Program-made: the position numbers and the translations under genes | In this document: positions 24,761 through 33,422 of the stretch, in pieces | How the letters are laid out: each line of letters starts with the position of its first letter | How positions within the stretch are numbered: position 1 is the first letter of the stretch | The notes under the pieces: generated by a model | What the model saw: only the letters and a program-made list of their open reading frames with translations | What the model was told of the DNA's origin: nothing | Database searches by the model: none | Origin: Butyricimonas paravirosa | GTDB taxonomy: Bacteria; Bacteroidota; Bacteroidia; Bacteroidales; Marinifilaceae | Reading direction: 5' to 3' | Length of the DNA: 64,000 nt | Assembly (NCBI RefSeq): GCF_032878955.1 | Contig: NZ_CP043839.1 | Span: 2,046,001-2,110,000 of the forward strand

Positions 24761-25264
24761 ATGGACTTACAAATCATCCAAAGCAAAATTTACACGATCC
24801 GAGGTTACAAAGTAATGCTTGATTTTGATTTAGCTGAATTGTACCAGACAGAGACAAAAATTCTAAAAAGAGCTGTTAAGCGAAACATCGCACGCTTTCC
24901 CCCAGACTTCATGTTCACGCTTACAGGAGAAGAATTTACCAACTTGAGGTGCCAAATTGGCACCTCAAGTTGGGGAGGCTCTCGTTACGAACCTTTTGCC
25001 TTTACCCAAGAAGGGATAGCAATGCTAAGTGGAGTATTACGCTCGGATGTTGCCGTGCAAGTAAATATATCTATCATGCGTGCTTTTGTTCTGATGCGAC
25101 AAATGATCATTAATTACGAAGAAATTTTAAAACGCATCGAGGAGTTGGAAGAAAGTACGGACGCGCAATTTAGCGAGATATATCAAGCCCTAACACGACT
25201 ACTATCGAAACAAGAGAAAGATAAAGAAAGGCGACCGATCGGCTACCTTCCGGCTAGTGATTAA
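24761..25264 (+). CDS. ORF6N-domain protein
   Basis: This 167-residue protein has an N-terminal ORF6N (KilA-N-related) DNA-binding domain: IIQSKIYTIRGYKVMLDFDL, then ELYQTETKILKRAVKRNIAR, FPPDFMFTLT and YEPFAFTQEGIAMLSGVLRS. A coiled coil follows (EEILKRIEELEESTDAQFSE) and the tail ERRPIGYL is typical of the family. These genes often sit beside integrases in Bacteroidales, and this one lies 22 bp after the broken recombinase, so it was once its operon partner. Its upstream DNA now comes from the inserted element, which may have changed its expression. A strong inverted repeat lies in the coding sequence at 24939-24973. Confidence 0.9.
   Translation: MDLQIIQSKIYTIRGYKVMLDFDLAELYQTETKILKRAVKRNIARFPPDFMFTLTGEEFTNLRCQIGTSSWGGSRYEPFAFTQEGIAMLSGVLRSDVAVQVNISIMRAFVLMRQMIINYEEILKRIEELEESTDAQFSEIYQALTRLLSKQEKDKERRPIGYLPASD
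24939..24973. repeat. 15-bp perfect inverted repeat inside the ORF6N gene
   Basis: CCAACTTGAGGTGCC (24939-24953) and GGCACCTCAAGTTGG (24959-24973) flank a 5-base loop. In the mRNA this would form a stable hairpin over codons for the NLRCQIGTSSW segment, the most conserved part of the domain. Confidence 0.8.
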
Positions 25265-25293
25265 ACTCAATCTAACCACTCTTGTATATAAAA

Positions 25294-25315
25294 CGGTGTA
25301 CCTTTCGGTACACCG
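25294..25315 (+). terminator. Hairpin after the ORF6N gene
   Basis: CGGTGTACC (25294-25302) and GGTACACCG (25307-25315) form a perfect 9-bp stem with a 4-base loop 30 bp after the stop codon. The downstream tract is AT-rich but not a clean T run. Confidence 0.5.
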
Positions 25316-25510
25316 ATATAATCCATTTCCCAAATTAGAAGCCGGGTTTCACATGCAAAAGTCACGTGTAAGGTACGAGTTCTAAATTAGACCAGCCTCT
25401 TTCGCGAAGATAAAGATAAAATCAATAACCCGTGTCAAGCAATCTTGATACTTTCAAATAACAATTTTGATATATCTCTATCCATGTTAGCAAAATTCAA
25501 AAAATAAGAA

Positions 25511-25783
25511 AAGGTAGCCGTGGGTTAAACTGATGTTATATAGGGATTACGGCTACCTTAAAATTGGAAGGGGATTATGCCTCCTCCAATCACGAGATTT
25601 TTCTGGTTGCAAATATGTAAGTTCAAATCTCTTGCACCAAAAAAACGTCTTAAAAAAGAGTGCCGGGTGTATATACATTCAGAGGCAAGGAAGTAAATAT
25701 CTATGCCACGAGTGAACCGGCAACTCTTGTTCTAGTGCAAACCGGGAGAAAAAAATAAACCCGGTAGCTATTCAAGTACCGGG
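25511..25783. ncRNA. Chain of five stem-loops, candidate structured RNA
   Basis: Consecutive hairpins fill this gene-free stretch: 25511-25521/25549-25559 (AAGGTAGCCGT), 25563-25590 (11 paired positions with one mismatch), 25594-25600/25625-25631 (GAGATTT), 25657-25666/25717-25727 (AGAGTGCCGG, one bulge) and 25760-25766/25777-25783 (CCCGGTA). No protein-like frame covers it. The strand of transcription, if any, is unknown. The rest of the 25265-26147 interval shows only AT-rich DNA and a TATATATA stretch near 25880-25900. Confidence 0.35.
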
Positions 25784-26049
25784 ATAGACAGAGGTCAAAC
25801 ACGGGTACTCAATCGCGTCGGAGGACTAGCTAACCCTTGGAAACGAAAGAGCAACACCGTGCCCGACCAGTTTTTATATATAGATAGTATATATATACGT
25901 GGTCGAAGCACAAGCGTTGCAACAATCATCAGGTGTTCCAAGATTAATATTACCAAGTTAAAAACTTGATAAAATTTCATCCAAGGAGAAATAGCTAGTT
26001 TCCGACCACACAGATGCAATACTGCACGCTAATACTTTTAAGAACGTTT

Positions 26050-26068
26050 AAAAGGCTCAAAACCTTTT
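26050..26068 (-). terminator. Possible terminator of the first SusCD operon
   Basis: AAAAGG (26050-26055) and CCTTTT (26063-26068) form a short stem about 80 bp beyond the last stop codon of the leftward operon, in an A/T-rich context. It is weak. Confidence 0.3.
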
Positions 26069-26147
26069 CTTAGTTACAAAGAAACACAAAATTTTCAATC
26101 TTTGCAAATTTTATTCCTAATTTCACCTGCATAGCCAGCAAGTGGAA

Positions 26148-26558
26148 TTATTCCACGATAACGGTATAGATCGAATCTAGCACGACACTATACCCTTCGT
26201 TTTCAATCAACACGCTAAATACATAACGTCCCGGGGGCACTGTATGATCGTGTTGTAATTCTATTATCCCTGCCCCTTGCATCGTGAACTGGCTCGCGGC
26301 GTCCGGGTATTCACTGTCAACGCTTTTAATGGAATACTTGACGGGAGCAGTCCCCAAAACACCCTCGATACTTGTTGATTGCCAAGGTATTTTGAATTTA
26401 ATTTGTAATTCATCTTCTACCGGATCAAGAACAGATTTAACGACCATCGAATCCGGAGCGTAAACCGCGTCCCTTGTTTCCAAGTAACCGACCGTGATGT
26501 CTTGACAATTCGTGAAAATCAAGACCATCACGCCTAAAAAGATAATATACTTTTTCAT
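26148..26558 (-). CDS. Small surface lipoprotein, last gene of the SusC/SusD/fasciclin operon
   Basis: This is a 136-residue lipoprotein: MKKYIIFLGVMVLIFTNCQD is a signal with a Cys at the cleavage site. The start is taken at the ATG rather than the GTG two codons upstream. The mature part begins ITVGYLETRDAVYAPDSMVV and looks like a beta-sandwich, but no named family is assigned. A clear paralogue stands at the same place in the second operon (35963-36403: STVGYLITKDASYNPDSIVI). The repeated placement after a fasciclin lipoprotein suggests an accessory subunit of the outer-membrane uptake complex. Confidence 0.8.
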   Translation of the reverse strand: MKKYIIFLGVMVLIFTNCQDITVGYLETRDAVYAPDSMVVKSVLDPVEDELQIKFKIPWQSTSIEGVLGTAPVKYSIKSVDSEYPDAASQFTMQGAGIIELQHDHTVPPGRYVFSVLIENEGYSVVLDSIYTVIVE

Positions 26559-26568
26559 AATCACTATT

Positions 26569-27189
26569 TTATAATTCGGTAAATTGATACGTGTAACTCA
26601 ACGAGTGTACAACACCGCTTCGCGTTTCTATATTCGCGGAGGCGACACTTGCCATTTGCCCGCTGACCATCGCGTGAATAGACAGACCTTCCGCCCCGAT
26701 GTCGGGAACCCCGCCGTATTCTGATCTCGTCCGGTACACTCGCAACTCCACGCCCGATAAGGTAGTCACCATCGTTCCACCCGTGAGCGTTCCCTTTACC
26801 TCGTAATCAAATTCTTCTTTCATTATCTTTCCGGGAACGACGTGAGAGAGAAGCATTTCCCGGCACAAGTCAACGGGAATGTCATCAACCCTCGCGTACA
26901 AGGGCTCGTCCTCTTCATCTACCGTTTTCAATAAAAATTGCTCGATGGATAAATCCGTCACGCCAAAAAACGTGATCTCCGGGTGTTCGTGATCTTTCCC
27001 GTCAAACAGATCCACCAATCCAGCCCGTTCAATCAAGAGTACCGTCGAATCCCAATCTTGTGGTTGCGTGTTTAAATATTCCCACATCGTGCAATCATGC
27101 TTTCCGTCAGCTAACCCGCTATCGTGAAAATAATCGTCACAGGAGCAGACTGCAAATAACAATCCAAGCAATATTAATATATTCTTCAT
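26569..27189 (-). CDS. Fasciclin (FAS1)-like lipoprotein
   Basis: This 206-residue lipoprotein has signal LGLLFAVCSCDD with the lipid Cys. The mature part carries FAS1 hallmarks: PEITFFGVTDLSIEQFLLKT matches the TxFxPTxxA box and CREMLLSHVVPGKIM matches the YHV box, with a C-terminal NIETRSGVVHSLSYTY matching the NGVIHVID-type end. FAS1 domains mediate adhesion or ligand binding at the cell surface. It lies between the SusD-like and small-lipoprotein genes with a 16-bp gap to SusD and is paralogous to 36429-37091. Confidence 0.85.
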   Translation of the reverse strand: MKNILILLGLLFAVCSCDDYFHDSGLADGKHDCTMWEYLNTQPQDWDSTVLLIERAGLVDLFDGKDHEHPEITFFGVTDLSIEQFLLKTVDEEDEPLYARVDDIPVDLCREMLLSHVVPGKIMKEEFDYEVKGTLTGGTMVTTLSGVELRVYRTRSEYGGVPDIGAEGLSIHAMVSGQMASVASANIETRSGVVHSLSYTYQFTEL

Positions 27190-27205
27190 AAATTCAGTTT
27201 TTTAA

Positions 27206-28723
27206 TTAATAAGCGTATCCATTTCGTTTCCAGTAAGGCGTTTGTAATATCAAGGTATTATTATTAAACGCGATTTTCCCGATAGGAAGGAACAAAGCCC
27301 CGTCTTCAACGTCTTTATCAGTCAAGGTCTTGAATTTTCCCTTTAAACGTTCACGAAACGTCCCGTTACGCACGCAATCAAAATACCTGATTCCATTTCC
27401 CTCGATAAACAATTCCCTCTCTCGCTCGTCCTGTATCTCGTCCTGTAAACTGGCATCCGTCCCGGCATAATCAACCATTCCCGCCCGGTTCCGGATATGG
27501 TTTAGATCAACCCTCGCCCCGGCGTAATCCCCCGTGCGTACTTTACATTCAGCCCGTAATAATATAATATCAGCGAGCCGGATTAAAATTTCGTTCGCGT
27601 CGTACGATTTAATTTTACCCGCTTGATTACCTGAATCGTACTTTATAATCCTTTGATATTTATACACGTAGGCATTCCCTTTCGTGATAGAAGTCGATAC
27701 TTTCGCCATGCTATCCAGTTTATAGAAATACTCTTCCCGTCTTTGGTCTTTCTCGTCCCGGTACATTTTATACACGGAATTATTACTGATTAGTAATCCC
27801 CTGCGTGCCGTGGATGCTGTTGTCAAGGGGACAACGGGCCACCACTGGCAATATCCTGCCAGGTAACCCGACCATCCGTTGCTGTCGTACTCCGTCTCCT
27901 TGAAATTACATTCTAAAATTCCCTCGCGACTATTACCGGGAATCACGATTTGGCAAACTTCTCGAATCGAGTTCACTAGCTTGTAACTATTATCAGTAAT
28001 CACGCTATCACATTCTAAAATAGCCAAACGTAACAAATCCGGCTCTTTGTTTAACGCGGCTTTCCAAGCGTACAAGTGAGCCAAGATCGCGTGACAAGTA
28101 CCACGAGATACAGCCTGTTTACTCGTTACTAGATTACCCTTAATATCTTTCAACTCGTTCGCCACGGGCAACAACTTTGCCGCTTCTTTCAAGTCTGAAA
28201 TACATTGCCCCGCCACTTCTTGCCAAGGGGTACGGGACTTCATTCCCACGTCCTCCGCGTGGACGATCAACGGTAAATCCCCCCAGTTCTGTATCATGTA
28301 GAAATACACGTAAGCCCGAAGACCGAGAGCCTGCCCCCGGAAAAAATTGTACTGTTCAGGCGTCAAGTCGGCTCGGTCAATATTATCCAGTATTAGATTC
28401 GCCTCGTTGATAATATAATATTCAGTGTTCCAGTTGATACAAGGGTGCGTGGGCGTCCAAGATCGCGAAAGATCGTTGTTCGAGGGGTTCGCCCATGTCC
28501 CCATCACGTCAAACGGTAACCCACGATCACGATATTTAATCACTATATTGTCTGCCATGTAACGCCTGAAAGTTTGATACAAGCCATAATTAGCGGCGTC
28601 CAGATCACTCGCGTTCTTCCAGTAATTCACGTCCGTAACCCCCGTGTCCGATTCGACTGTCAGGAAATCTTCACAAGACGAGAGAAACAACGCCCCGATC
28701 AATAAATATAAATATTTTTTCAT
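27206..28723 (-). CDS. SusD/RagB-family outer-membrane lipoprotein
   Basis: This 505-residue surface lipoprotein captures the nutrient for its SusC partner. Signal peptide LIGALFLSSCEDFLTVESDT ends in the lipid Cys. SusD-type TPR helices follow (FFRGQALGLRAYVYFYMIQN; CHAILAHLYAWKAALNKEPD), and the C-terminal family motif DIILLRAECKVRTGDYAGAR precedes DLNHIRNRAG and ERERELFIEGNGIRYFDCVR. The ligand is not evident. It starts 4 bp after the SusC stop. Confidence 0.95.
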   Translation of the reverse strand: MKKYLYLLIGALFLSSCEDFLTVESDTGVTDVNYWKNASDLDAANYGLYQTFRRYMADNIVIKYRDRGLPFDVMGTWANPSNNDLSRSWTPTHPCINWNTEYYIINEANLILDNIDRADLTPEQYNFFRGQALGLRAYVYFYMIQNWGDLPLIVHAEDVGMKSRTPWQEVAGQCISDLKEAAKLLPVANELKDIKGNLVTSKQAVSRGTCHAILAHLYAWKAALNKEPDLLRLAILECDSVITDNSYKLVNSIREVCQIVIPGNSREGILECNFKETEYDSNGWSGYLAGYCQWWPVVPLTTASTARRGLLISNNSVYKMYRDEKDQRREEYFYKLDSMAKVSTSITKGNAYVYKYQRIIKYDSGNQAGKIKSYDANEILIRLADIILLRAECKVRTGDYAGARVDLNHIRNRAGMVDYAGTDASLQDEIQDERERELFIEGNGIRYFDCVRNGTFRERLKGKFKTLTDKDVEDGALFLPIGKIAFNNNTLILQTPYWKRNGYAY

Positions 28724-28727
28724 GTGA

Positions 28728-31700
28728 TTATAAATTTAGCGTTAGACCAAAAGTGACACGTCGTGCTAACGGGTAATTTCCAAGATTATCCACCCCCGTG
28801 ATCAATCCCACGCTCTCCGGGTCTGCCCCCGTGTAATTCGTCCACGTGAAAAGATTCTCACCCGACACGAAAAACCTTATACCCAATTTTAGTTTTTTCC
28901 TGATAACTTCAGGCAAGGTGTACCCGAGAACGAGCGTTTTTAATTTCAAGTAATTCACGCTCTCGACGTTCGCTGTCGTGTAAGAATTAAAAGAGCCTAA
29001 TCCCGTTTCTAAACGATTCATCGGGAAATCAGCCTTATCCCCCGGTTCTTTCCAGAAAGTCACGTTTGCCAAATCCACGAACACCGGACGCACGGTTTCA
29101 TCGGGGGAGAGACCTAACACCGTTCCCACGCTCTCGCCCCTAGCCGCGTTCAATATATGACGGTTAATCACGAAGTTAAACAACACGTTCAAATCGAATC
29201 CTTTCCAGTTTAGCGAGGACGTTATCCCACCCTGCGCGACAGGAACGGGGGAACCAGCGTACACCCGATCCTTGGAATCTATCACCCCGTCACCATTTAC
29301 ATCCTGTACCACTCGATCACCAGAGCGATAGTGTTGAGTGTTTGAATTTCCCCCGAGCAAGGTATATTTACCGTTTATAAACCTACCCGGCACCTCCTCG
29401 TCTGAATCGTATATTTTGCCCGTTTTTAAAACATAAATCCCGTTCAGGGGCTTGCCGATAATGCTTAAATTCGTGTTGCTGTTTTCCGTTTGGAAATCCC
29501 GCCTGTTCTCGCTTTTTTCCAATCTGTTCCAGTTACGGGCGATATTTAAACCAATGTTCCAATTCAATTTTTCACCCCTGATTATATCGTACTTTATCTC
29601 TAACTCTATACCCTCGTTAGAAATCGCGTAAGCGTTGCGCCACTGGTGGGCAAAAGCGGAGTAATTACCGGGTAATTGAACGGGGTACAGTAATTTATCC
29701 GTGTAACGATAATAATAATCAAGCACGACATTCAAGCGGGAATCGAACATACCCACATCCAAGCCGAAATCATACTGTGAAGTTTCTTCCCACGTGAGTT
29801 CGCGGTTACTTAACCCTCGCATTAAATCCGGGTGAATGGTCGGGTTTCCGAGGTAAGGATCGCCCGGTTCCAATACCCCCTGCGCGATATAGGGTTGATC
29901 GAATTGTTTTCCCGACGTCCCGTAAGATACCCTTAATTTCCCGTGATCCAGCACGCCCCTGCTCCAGTCTAAAAACTTCTCTTCACTAAAAATCCAAGCC
30001 ACGGCGTAGGAGGGGAATGTACCCCAACGCACGTTTTCCCCGAACTTGGAACTCGCGTCCCGTCGCAAGGTAACAGACAGGAAATACCGTTGCAAGTAAT
30101 TGTAATTCACACGCCCGAACACGCCGACCATCGTGCTAACCTCACGCCCGGTCGTCGCGTCTTTTAGCGTCCGGTTGTCGTTCACGTCGTAAACATTCCC
30201 GTACCAGCTTATATAATGTATCAAATCCGAAGGTGACGCTTTTCCCCACGCCCCGATCATGTTCATTTCATCTTTTTGAAAGGACACGCCCAGTAACACG
30301 TCCACGGTATGTTGCTCCGCGAACGTCTGTTTATAGGTTAAAAGATTTTCATTGAGAAGCATTAAATTTCGCTCGACCTGTCCAGATGAATAACTCTCGT
30401 TATACTCGTCAAGGTCTGAAGGGATGAACAAATTTTGATTTTGTTGCGTGTAATCCAACGACACGGAAGATTTCAATTTCAACCCTTCCAGTATCTCGTA
30501 AGACAAGTCAAGCGAGGTTCTCAAACGGTAAGATTCGTTGTTTTCCTTGATCGTGTTAAACCGCTTGATCATTTCGTCAAAAGCAACCGTCCCCTTTCCC
30601 GGCAGCAAGGTTGACATGGTTAGCAACTCGTTGGGGATCTGTTCCAACTCTTCACCGGAGGTAAAGCCCGTGTAAGCCGTGAGCCGAGAGGCTCGTTTAC
30701 GTCCCGTTCGAGCCAGATAAAAGCGAAAGTTACTTTCAATTTTAGGTAACGGCTTGATGAAGATATTCCCCAAGAGGTTCACGCGACTAAAGCCCGTGTT
30801 TCTCAGCACCCCGTCTTCATCGTAATACCCCAAGCCGATATTATAGCTTGTATTCACGCTCCCTCCTGATAACTGCAAGTTAGCGTTTAGCACCTTCGCC
30901 GTCCTGAAATAGTATTTAAAAAAGTTCGTGCTATTGTTATAAAACGGGTTCAAGCTGTCTTGAAAGGCGGCTATACCCGCCCCGTCACCTTTATTCCAGA
31001 AATAATTATGGTGCATTTGTTCCCTGTACGCCTCCGCGTTCGATCCGATATACCTGTACGTGTTGGTTTCACGGTCAAAAATGGCTTGCTCGAAATTTCG
31101 CAACGCCTCCATCCGGAGAAGACGTTCCGCGTTTCCTCCCGTTAAATCCGGTAACGAGGGGTTGAACGAGAAAGTGCGGGACACGTTCACGCTGATTTTC
31201 GCCCGTTGATTCAGCCGTCCGCTTTTCGTTGTCACGAGGATTACCCCGTTCGCGGCGCGTGAACCGTATATAGCGGCAGAAGCGGCATCCTTTAACACCT
31301 GCACGCTCTCTATATCGTTCGGGTCTATTTCCGCCAGCGTGTTCGTCCCTGTCAACGGGGACGTGAAAGCCTGCATCGGTACACCGTCAATCACCCACAG
31401 GGGATTGCTATACCGTTGTTCTCCCTCTATGTCGAAACTGTTATACCCCCGGATATTCAATGCCGTTCCACCACCACCGGGTGCGCCCGTCATGTTCGTC
31501 ACGTTCATCCCCGCGACTCGTCCCTGCAACAAGTTGGATAAAGAGGGGGAAGGTACATCTCGTATATCTTCACCCCTCACCACGGACATGGCACCCACGA
31601 CCTCCCTTTTGCTCTGCGTGCCGTAAGCGACCACGGTCACCTCATCGAGCTTGGAGATACTTTCTTTCATTCTCACGTTTAGCGGTTGTTCTGCCTTGAA

Positions 31701-32069
31701 CGTGGCTTTCACGGTTTCATAACCGATAAACGAGAAAACAAGCACGCCACCGGATCGGGCTAATTTTAACTGGAAATTCCCGTTCACGTCGGTAATGACA
31801 CCCACTTTCGTGGAATCCAGAAGAACCGTTACGCCCGGCAAGGGCTGCCCCTTTTCATCCACGACCTTTCCCTTTACAATACAATCTTTTATCCCCGTGC
31901 TATCTCTGATTAGAACAGCCTTCGATGTTAGGGACAGGCAACATAACAGGGGCAAAATCAGCATACTGATGATTGTTGACACTCCAACCCCCCGCTGTCG
32001 TGAAGGCTTGATTCTTACTCGCGCTGGTAATCTTTTTACCCTCGCTTTCGGTTGTAATTTTTTTTTCAT
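28728..32069 (-). CDS. SusC-family TonB-dependent transporter (no STN domain)
   Basis: This is a roughly 1113-residue outer-membrane beta-barrel. The chosen ATG (MKKKLQPKARVKRLPARVRI) gives an unusually long, strongly basic stretch before the hydrophobic signal core (MLILPLLCCLSLTS). A carboxypeptidase-like domain follows (CIVKGKVVDEKGQPLPGVTV), then the TonB box (VTVVAYGTQSKREVVGAM) and plug (LLQGRVAGMNV; YGSRAANGVILVTTKSGR), and the barrel ends in ARRVTFGLTLNL. It lacks the N-terminal STN signalling domain present in the three other SusC proteins whose start is visible or implied. No sigma/anti-sigma pair is adjacent, so it is probably regulated differently. It is the first gene of a four-gene operon. 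Confidence 0.94.
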   Translation of the reverse strand: MKKKLQPKARVKRLPARVRIKPSRQRGVGVSTIISMLILPLLCCLSLTSKAVLIRDSTGIKDCIVKGKVVDEKGQPLPGVTVLLDSTKVGVITDVNGNFQLKLARSGGVLVFSFIGYETVKATFKAEQPLNVRMKESISKLDEVTVVAYGTQSKREVVGAMSVVRGEDIRDVPSPSLSNLLQGRVAGMNVTNMTGAPGGGGTALNIRGYNSFDIEGEQRYSNPLWVIDGVPMQAFTSPLTGTNTLAEIDPNDIESVQVLKDAASAAIYGSRAANGVILVTTKSGRLNQRAKISVNVSRTFSFNPSLPDLTGGNAERLLRMEALRNFEQAIFDRETNTYRYIGSNAEAYREQMHHNYFWNKGDGAGIAAFQDSLNPFYNNSTNFFKYYFRTAKVLNANLQLSGGSVNTSYNIGLGYYDEDGVLRNTGFSRVNLLGNIFIKPLPKIESNFRFYLARTGRKRASRLTAYTGFTSGEELEQIPNELLTMSTLLPGKGTVAFDEMIKRFNTIKENNESYRLRTSLDLSYEILEGLKLKSSVSLDYTQQNQNLFIPSDLDEYNESYSSGQVERNLMLLNENLLTYKQTFAEQHTVDVLLGVSFQKDEMNMIGAWGKASPSDLIHYISWYGNVYDVNDNRTLKDATTGREVSTMVGVFGRVNYNYLQRYFLSVTLRRDASSKFGENVRWGTFPSYAVAWIFSEEKFLDWSRGVLDHGKLRVSYGTSGKQFDQPYIAQGVLEPGDPYLGNPTIHPDLMRGLSNRELTWEETSQYDFGLDVGMFDSRLNVVLDYYYRYTDKLLYPVQLPGNYSAFAHQWRNAYAISNEGIELEIKYDIIRGEKLNWNIGLNIARNWNRLEKSENRRDFQTENSNTNLSIIGKPLNGIYVLKTGKIYDSDEEVPGRFINGKYTLLGGNSNTQHYRSGDRVVQDVNGDGVIDSKDRVYAGSPVPVAQGGITSSLNWKGFDLNVLFNFVINRHILNAARGESVGTVLGLSPDETVRPVFVDLANVTFWKEPGDKADFPMNRLETGLGSFNSYTTANVESVNYLKLKTLVLGYTLPEVIRKKLKLGIRFFVSGENLFTWTNYTGADPESVGLITGVDNLGNYPLARRVTFGLTLNL

Positions 32070-32149
32070 AATTTTGATTGTTAATTGGTAAAACAATTAG
32101 TACTAGGGGGTGTATTCTTCGCCTGAGAAACATTGAATACACTCCTTTT

Positions 32150-32365
32150 TTAGTTTTCCATACTTTCCTTCCCCTCTTCCAAATTTACTTGTCCATCTCC
32201 CGGTATCTCTTTCATTTTATTTCTCAATTCACCCGGAAAATAGAGTTCCATAATTCGCTCCATGCTTCTCAAATGCCGCAGGCTGTAAGCGTAATAATGA
32301 GCGATCAAGGCTTTCATTCTTAGCAACCGGTACAATGAATTGCCCGTAAGATTCCAAGCGTTCAC
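32150..32365 (-). CDS. Small overlapping frame, possible second half of a frameshifted gene
   Basis: 71 codons from a GTG at 32365, overlapping the end of the neighbouring gene in another frame. The product has an amphipathic helical character (LLRMKALIAHYYAYSLRHLR then SMERIMELYFPGELRNKMKE) and looks more protein-like than the last 45 residues of the overlapping gene. It may be the true C-terminus of that gene after a frameshift, or a coupled small gene. No family is recognised. Confidence 0.35.
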   Translation of the reverse strand: MNAWNLTGNSLYRLLRMKALIAHYYAYSLRHLRSMERIMELYFPGELRNKMKEIPGDGQVNLEEGKESMEN

Positions 32366-32630
32366 TCATTTTACGTTTCTTCTTTTTCTCTCCCTCCTTC
32401 TCCGTGAAGTAGAACCCGAACACGTGGTATATCTCCACGTAATGCATCTCGAAATTACAATGATTCATCACGCTTAACAGCTTCACGATTTTTTGCTGCG
32501 TGTTGTACAGAATTTGTAATTTCTCACATTCCGATTCCTCCTTTTCAACGGAAGGGCAAAGTAATTTTGCTTCAGTCAAAAAGAATTCTTTCAATTCTTC
32601 ATCATCAATAAGTTCATGATCTTCTTTCAT
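32229..32630 (-). CDS. Hypothetical protein upstream of the first SusC operon
   Basis: 133 residues from the ATG at 32630 (an upstream GTG at 32666 is less likely). The N-terminus is acidic and helical (MKEDHELIDDEELKEFFLTE), the middle reads LQILYNTQQKIVKLLSVMNH and EMHYVEIYHVFGFYF, and a basic patch EKEGEKKKKRKMSERLE follows. After that the sequence becomes irregular, while the overlapping frame at 32150-32365 looks conserved, which suggests a frameshift near the A-rich patch. No domain is recognised. It is transcribed toward the SusC gene and could be a regulator of it. Confidence 0.5.
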   Translation of the reverse strand: MKEDHELIDDEELKEFFLTEAKLLCPSVEKEESECEKLQILYNTQQKIVKLLSVMNHCNFEMHYVEIYHVFGFYFTEKEGEKKKKRKMSERLESYGQFIVPVAKNESLDRSLLRLQPAAFEKHGANYGTLFSG

Positions 32631-32768
32631 TTTGTTATCAGTTATTATTATTACATCATTCTTCACTATTCAACTTCTACATTACAATATTATCAATCAA
32701 AACATATAAATATCTATCAAATTTCGCCCCTTAAACATTTGATAACTTTTCTCTCCAACATATTTTCC

Positions 32769-32794
32769 AATTCGCACCCTATAGGGTGCGAATT
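32769..32794. promoter_or_regulatory. 26-bp perfect palindrome in a divergent intergenic region
   Basis: Half-site AATTCGCACCCTA is followed directly by its exact reverse complement with no spacer. It lies between two diverging genes (start at 32630 on the minus strand, start at 32835 on the plus strand), 40 bp before the XRE regulator. A dimeric operator, possibly for that regulator, is the simplest reading. A terminator is unlikely at this place. Confidence 0.6.
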
Positions 32795-32834
32795 ACTTTA
32801 AAAAAAAGCTCTTTATTTATTAAATTTTTCCATT

Positions 32835-33077
32835 ATGAAGTCAAAAATTGAATTATATACGATAGAGAAAGTAAAAGAACGCAGAGAACAGCTAGATATG
32901 AAATTAACCTATTTTGCTGATTGTATGAATATGTCTCATCAATTTATCTCTAAAATAGAAGATTGTGATACAGACAAAGCATATAATCTTGATCATTTGA
33001 ATGACATAGCTGTTCTCCTTGAATGTTCTATAAAAGATTTCTTCCCAGATAAACCTTTTAAGAACAACAAAAAATAA
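32835..33077 (+). CDS. Small XRE-family HTH regulator 1
   Basis: This 80-residue protein is a single lambda-repressor-like domain: IEKVKERREQLDMKLTYFAD, then CMNMSHQFISKIEDCDTDKA and YNLDHLNDIAVLLECSIKDF, ending in a short basic tail. It probably binds DNA as a dimer, and the 26-bp palindrome just upstream is a good autoregulatory candidate. A paralogous protein of the same type lies 350 bp downstream. Confidence 0.85.
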   Translation: MKSKIELYTIEKVKERREQLDMKLTYFADCMNMSHQFISKIEDCDTDKAYNLDHLNDIAVLLECSIKDFFPDKPFKNNKK

Positions 33078-33108
33078 CAATCATTTCTCTCCTTTTTAGA
33101 TTGTGATA

Positions 33109-33322
33109 TTTTTTTCATGGTATTGTATTTAAGTTAGCAAATAGTATTCCTCGCAAAACTAATTATTCAGTTTTTGAATTATTATTAGATCCGGTTAAAT
33201 CAAAAATCACGTTTCGCTTTGATAGTATAATCCACAAACAATATTTTGATCATCCTTACAAACTAAACGTTTCCCCACAAGATTACGATTATTTTTCCGT
33301 AAACAATACAACAAAGATATGA
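33109..33322 (+). pseudogene. Open frame without a start, probable gene remnant
   Basis: A 70-codon frame ending at TGA 33320-33322 reads in a protein-like way (IPRKTNYSVFELLLDPVKSK; FDHPYKLNVSPQDYDYFSVN) but has no start codon near its beginning. It lies between the two XRE genes. It may be the tail of a decayed gene. No family is recognised. Confidence 0.3.
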
Positions 33323-33422
33323 TTTCAAAAAAACACTTCCAAAGAAATTAGAATAAAAAACTTTACCATGACAAAGTTTTCTATTCCAATAATAATATTT
33401 CCTTTATCAAAATTATACTATA

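Noticed and set aside
25591..25633. tRNA-like 3' end (TTCAAATC ... GCACCA)
   Set aside because: The T-stem does not pair and no acceptor partner or anticodon arm could be drawn; the letters also fit a plain GAGATTT/AAATCTC hairpin.
25795..26019. 74-codon minus-strand frame after the first SusCD operon
   Set aside because: It lies in AT-rich DNA, has no ribosome binding site, and its composition is unlike a protein.
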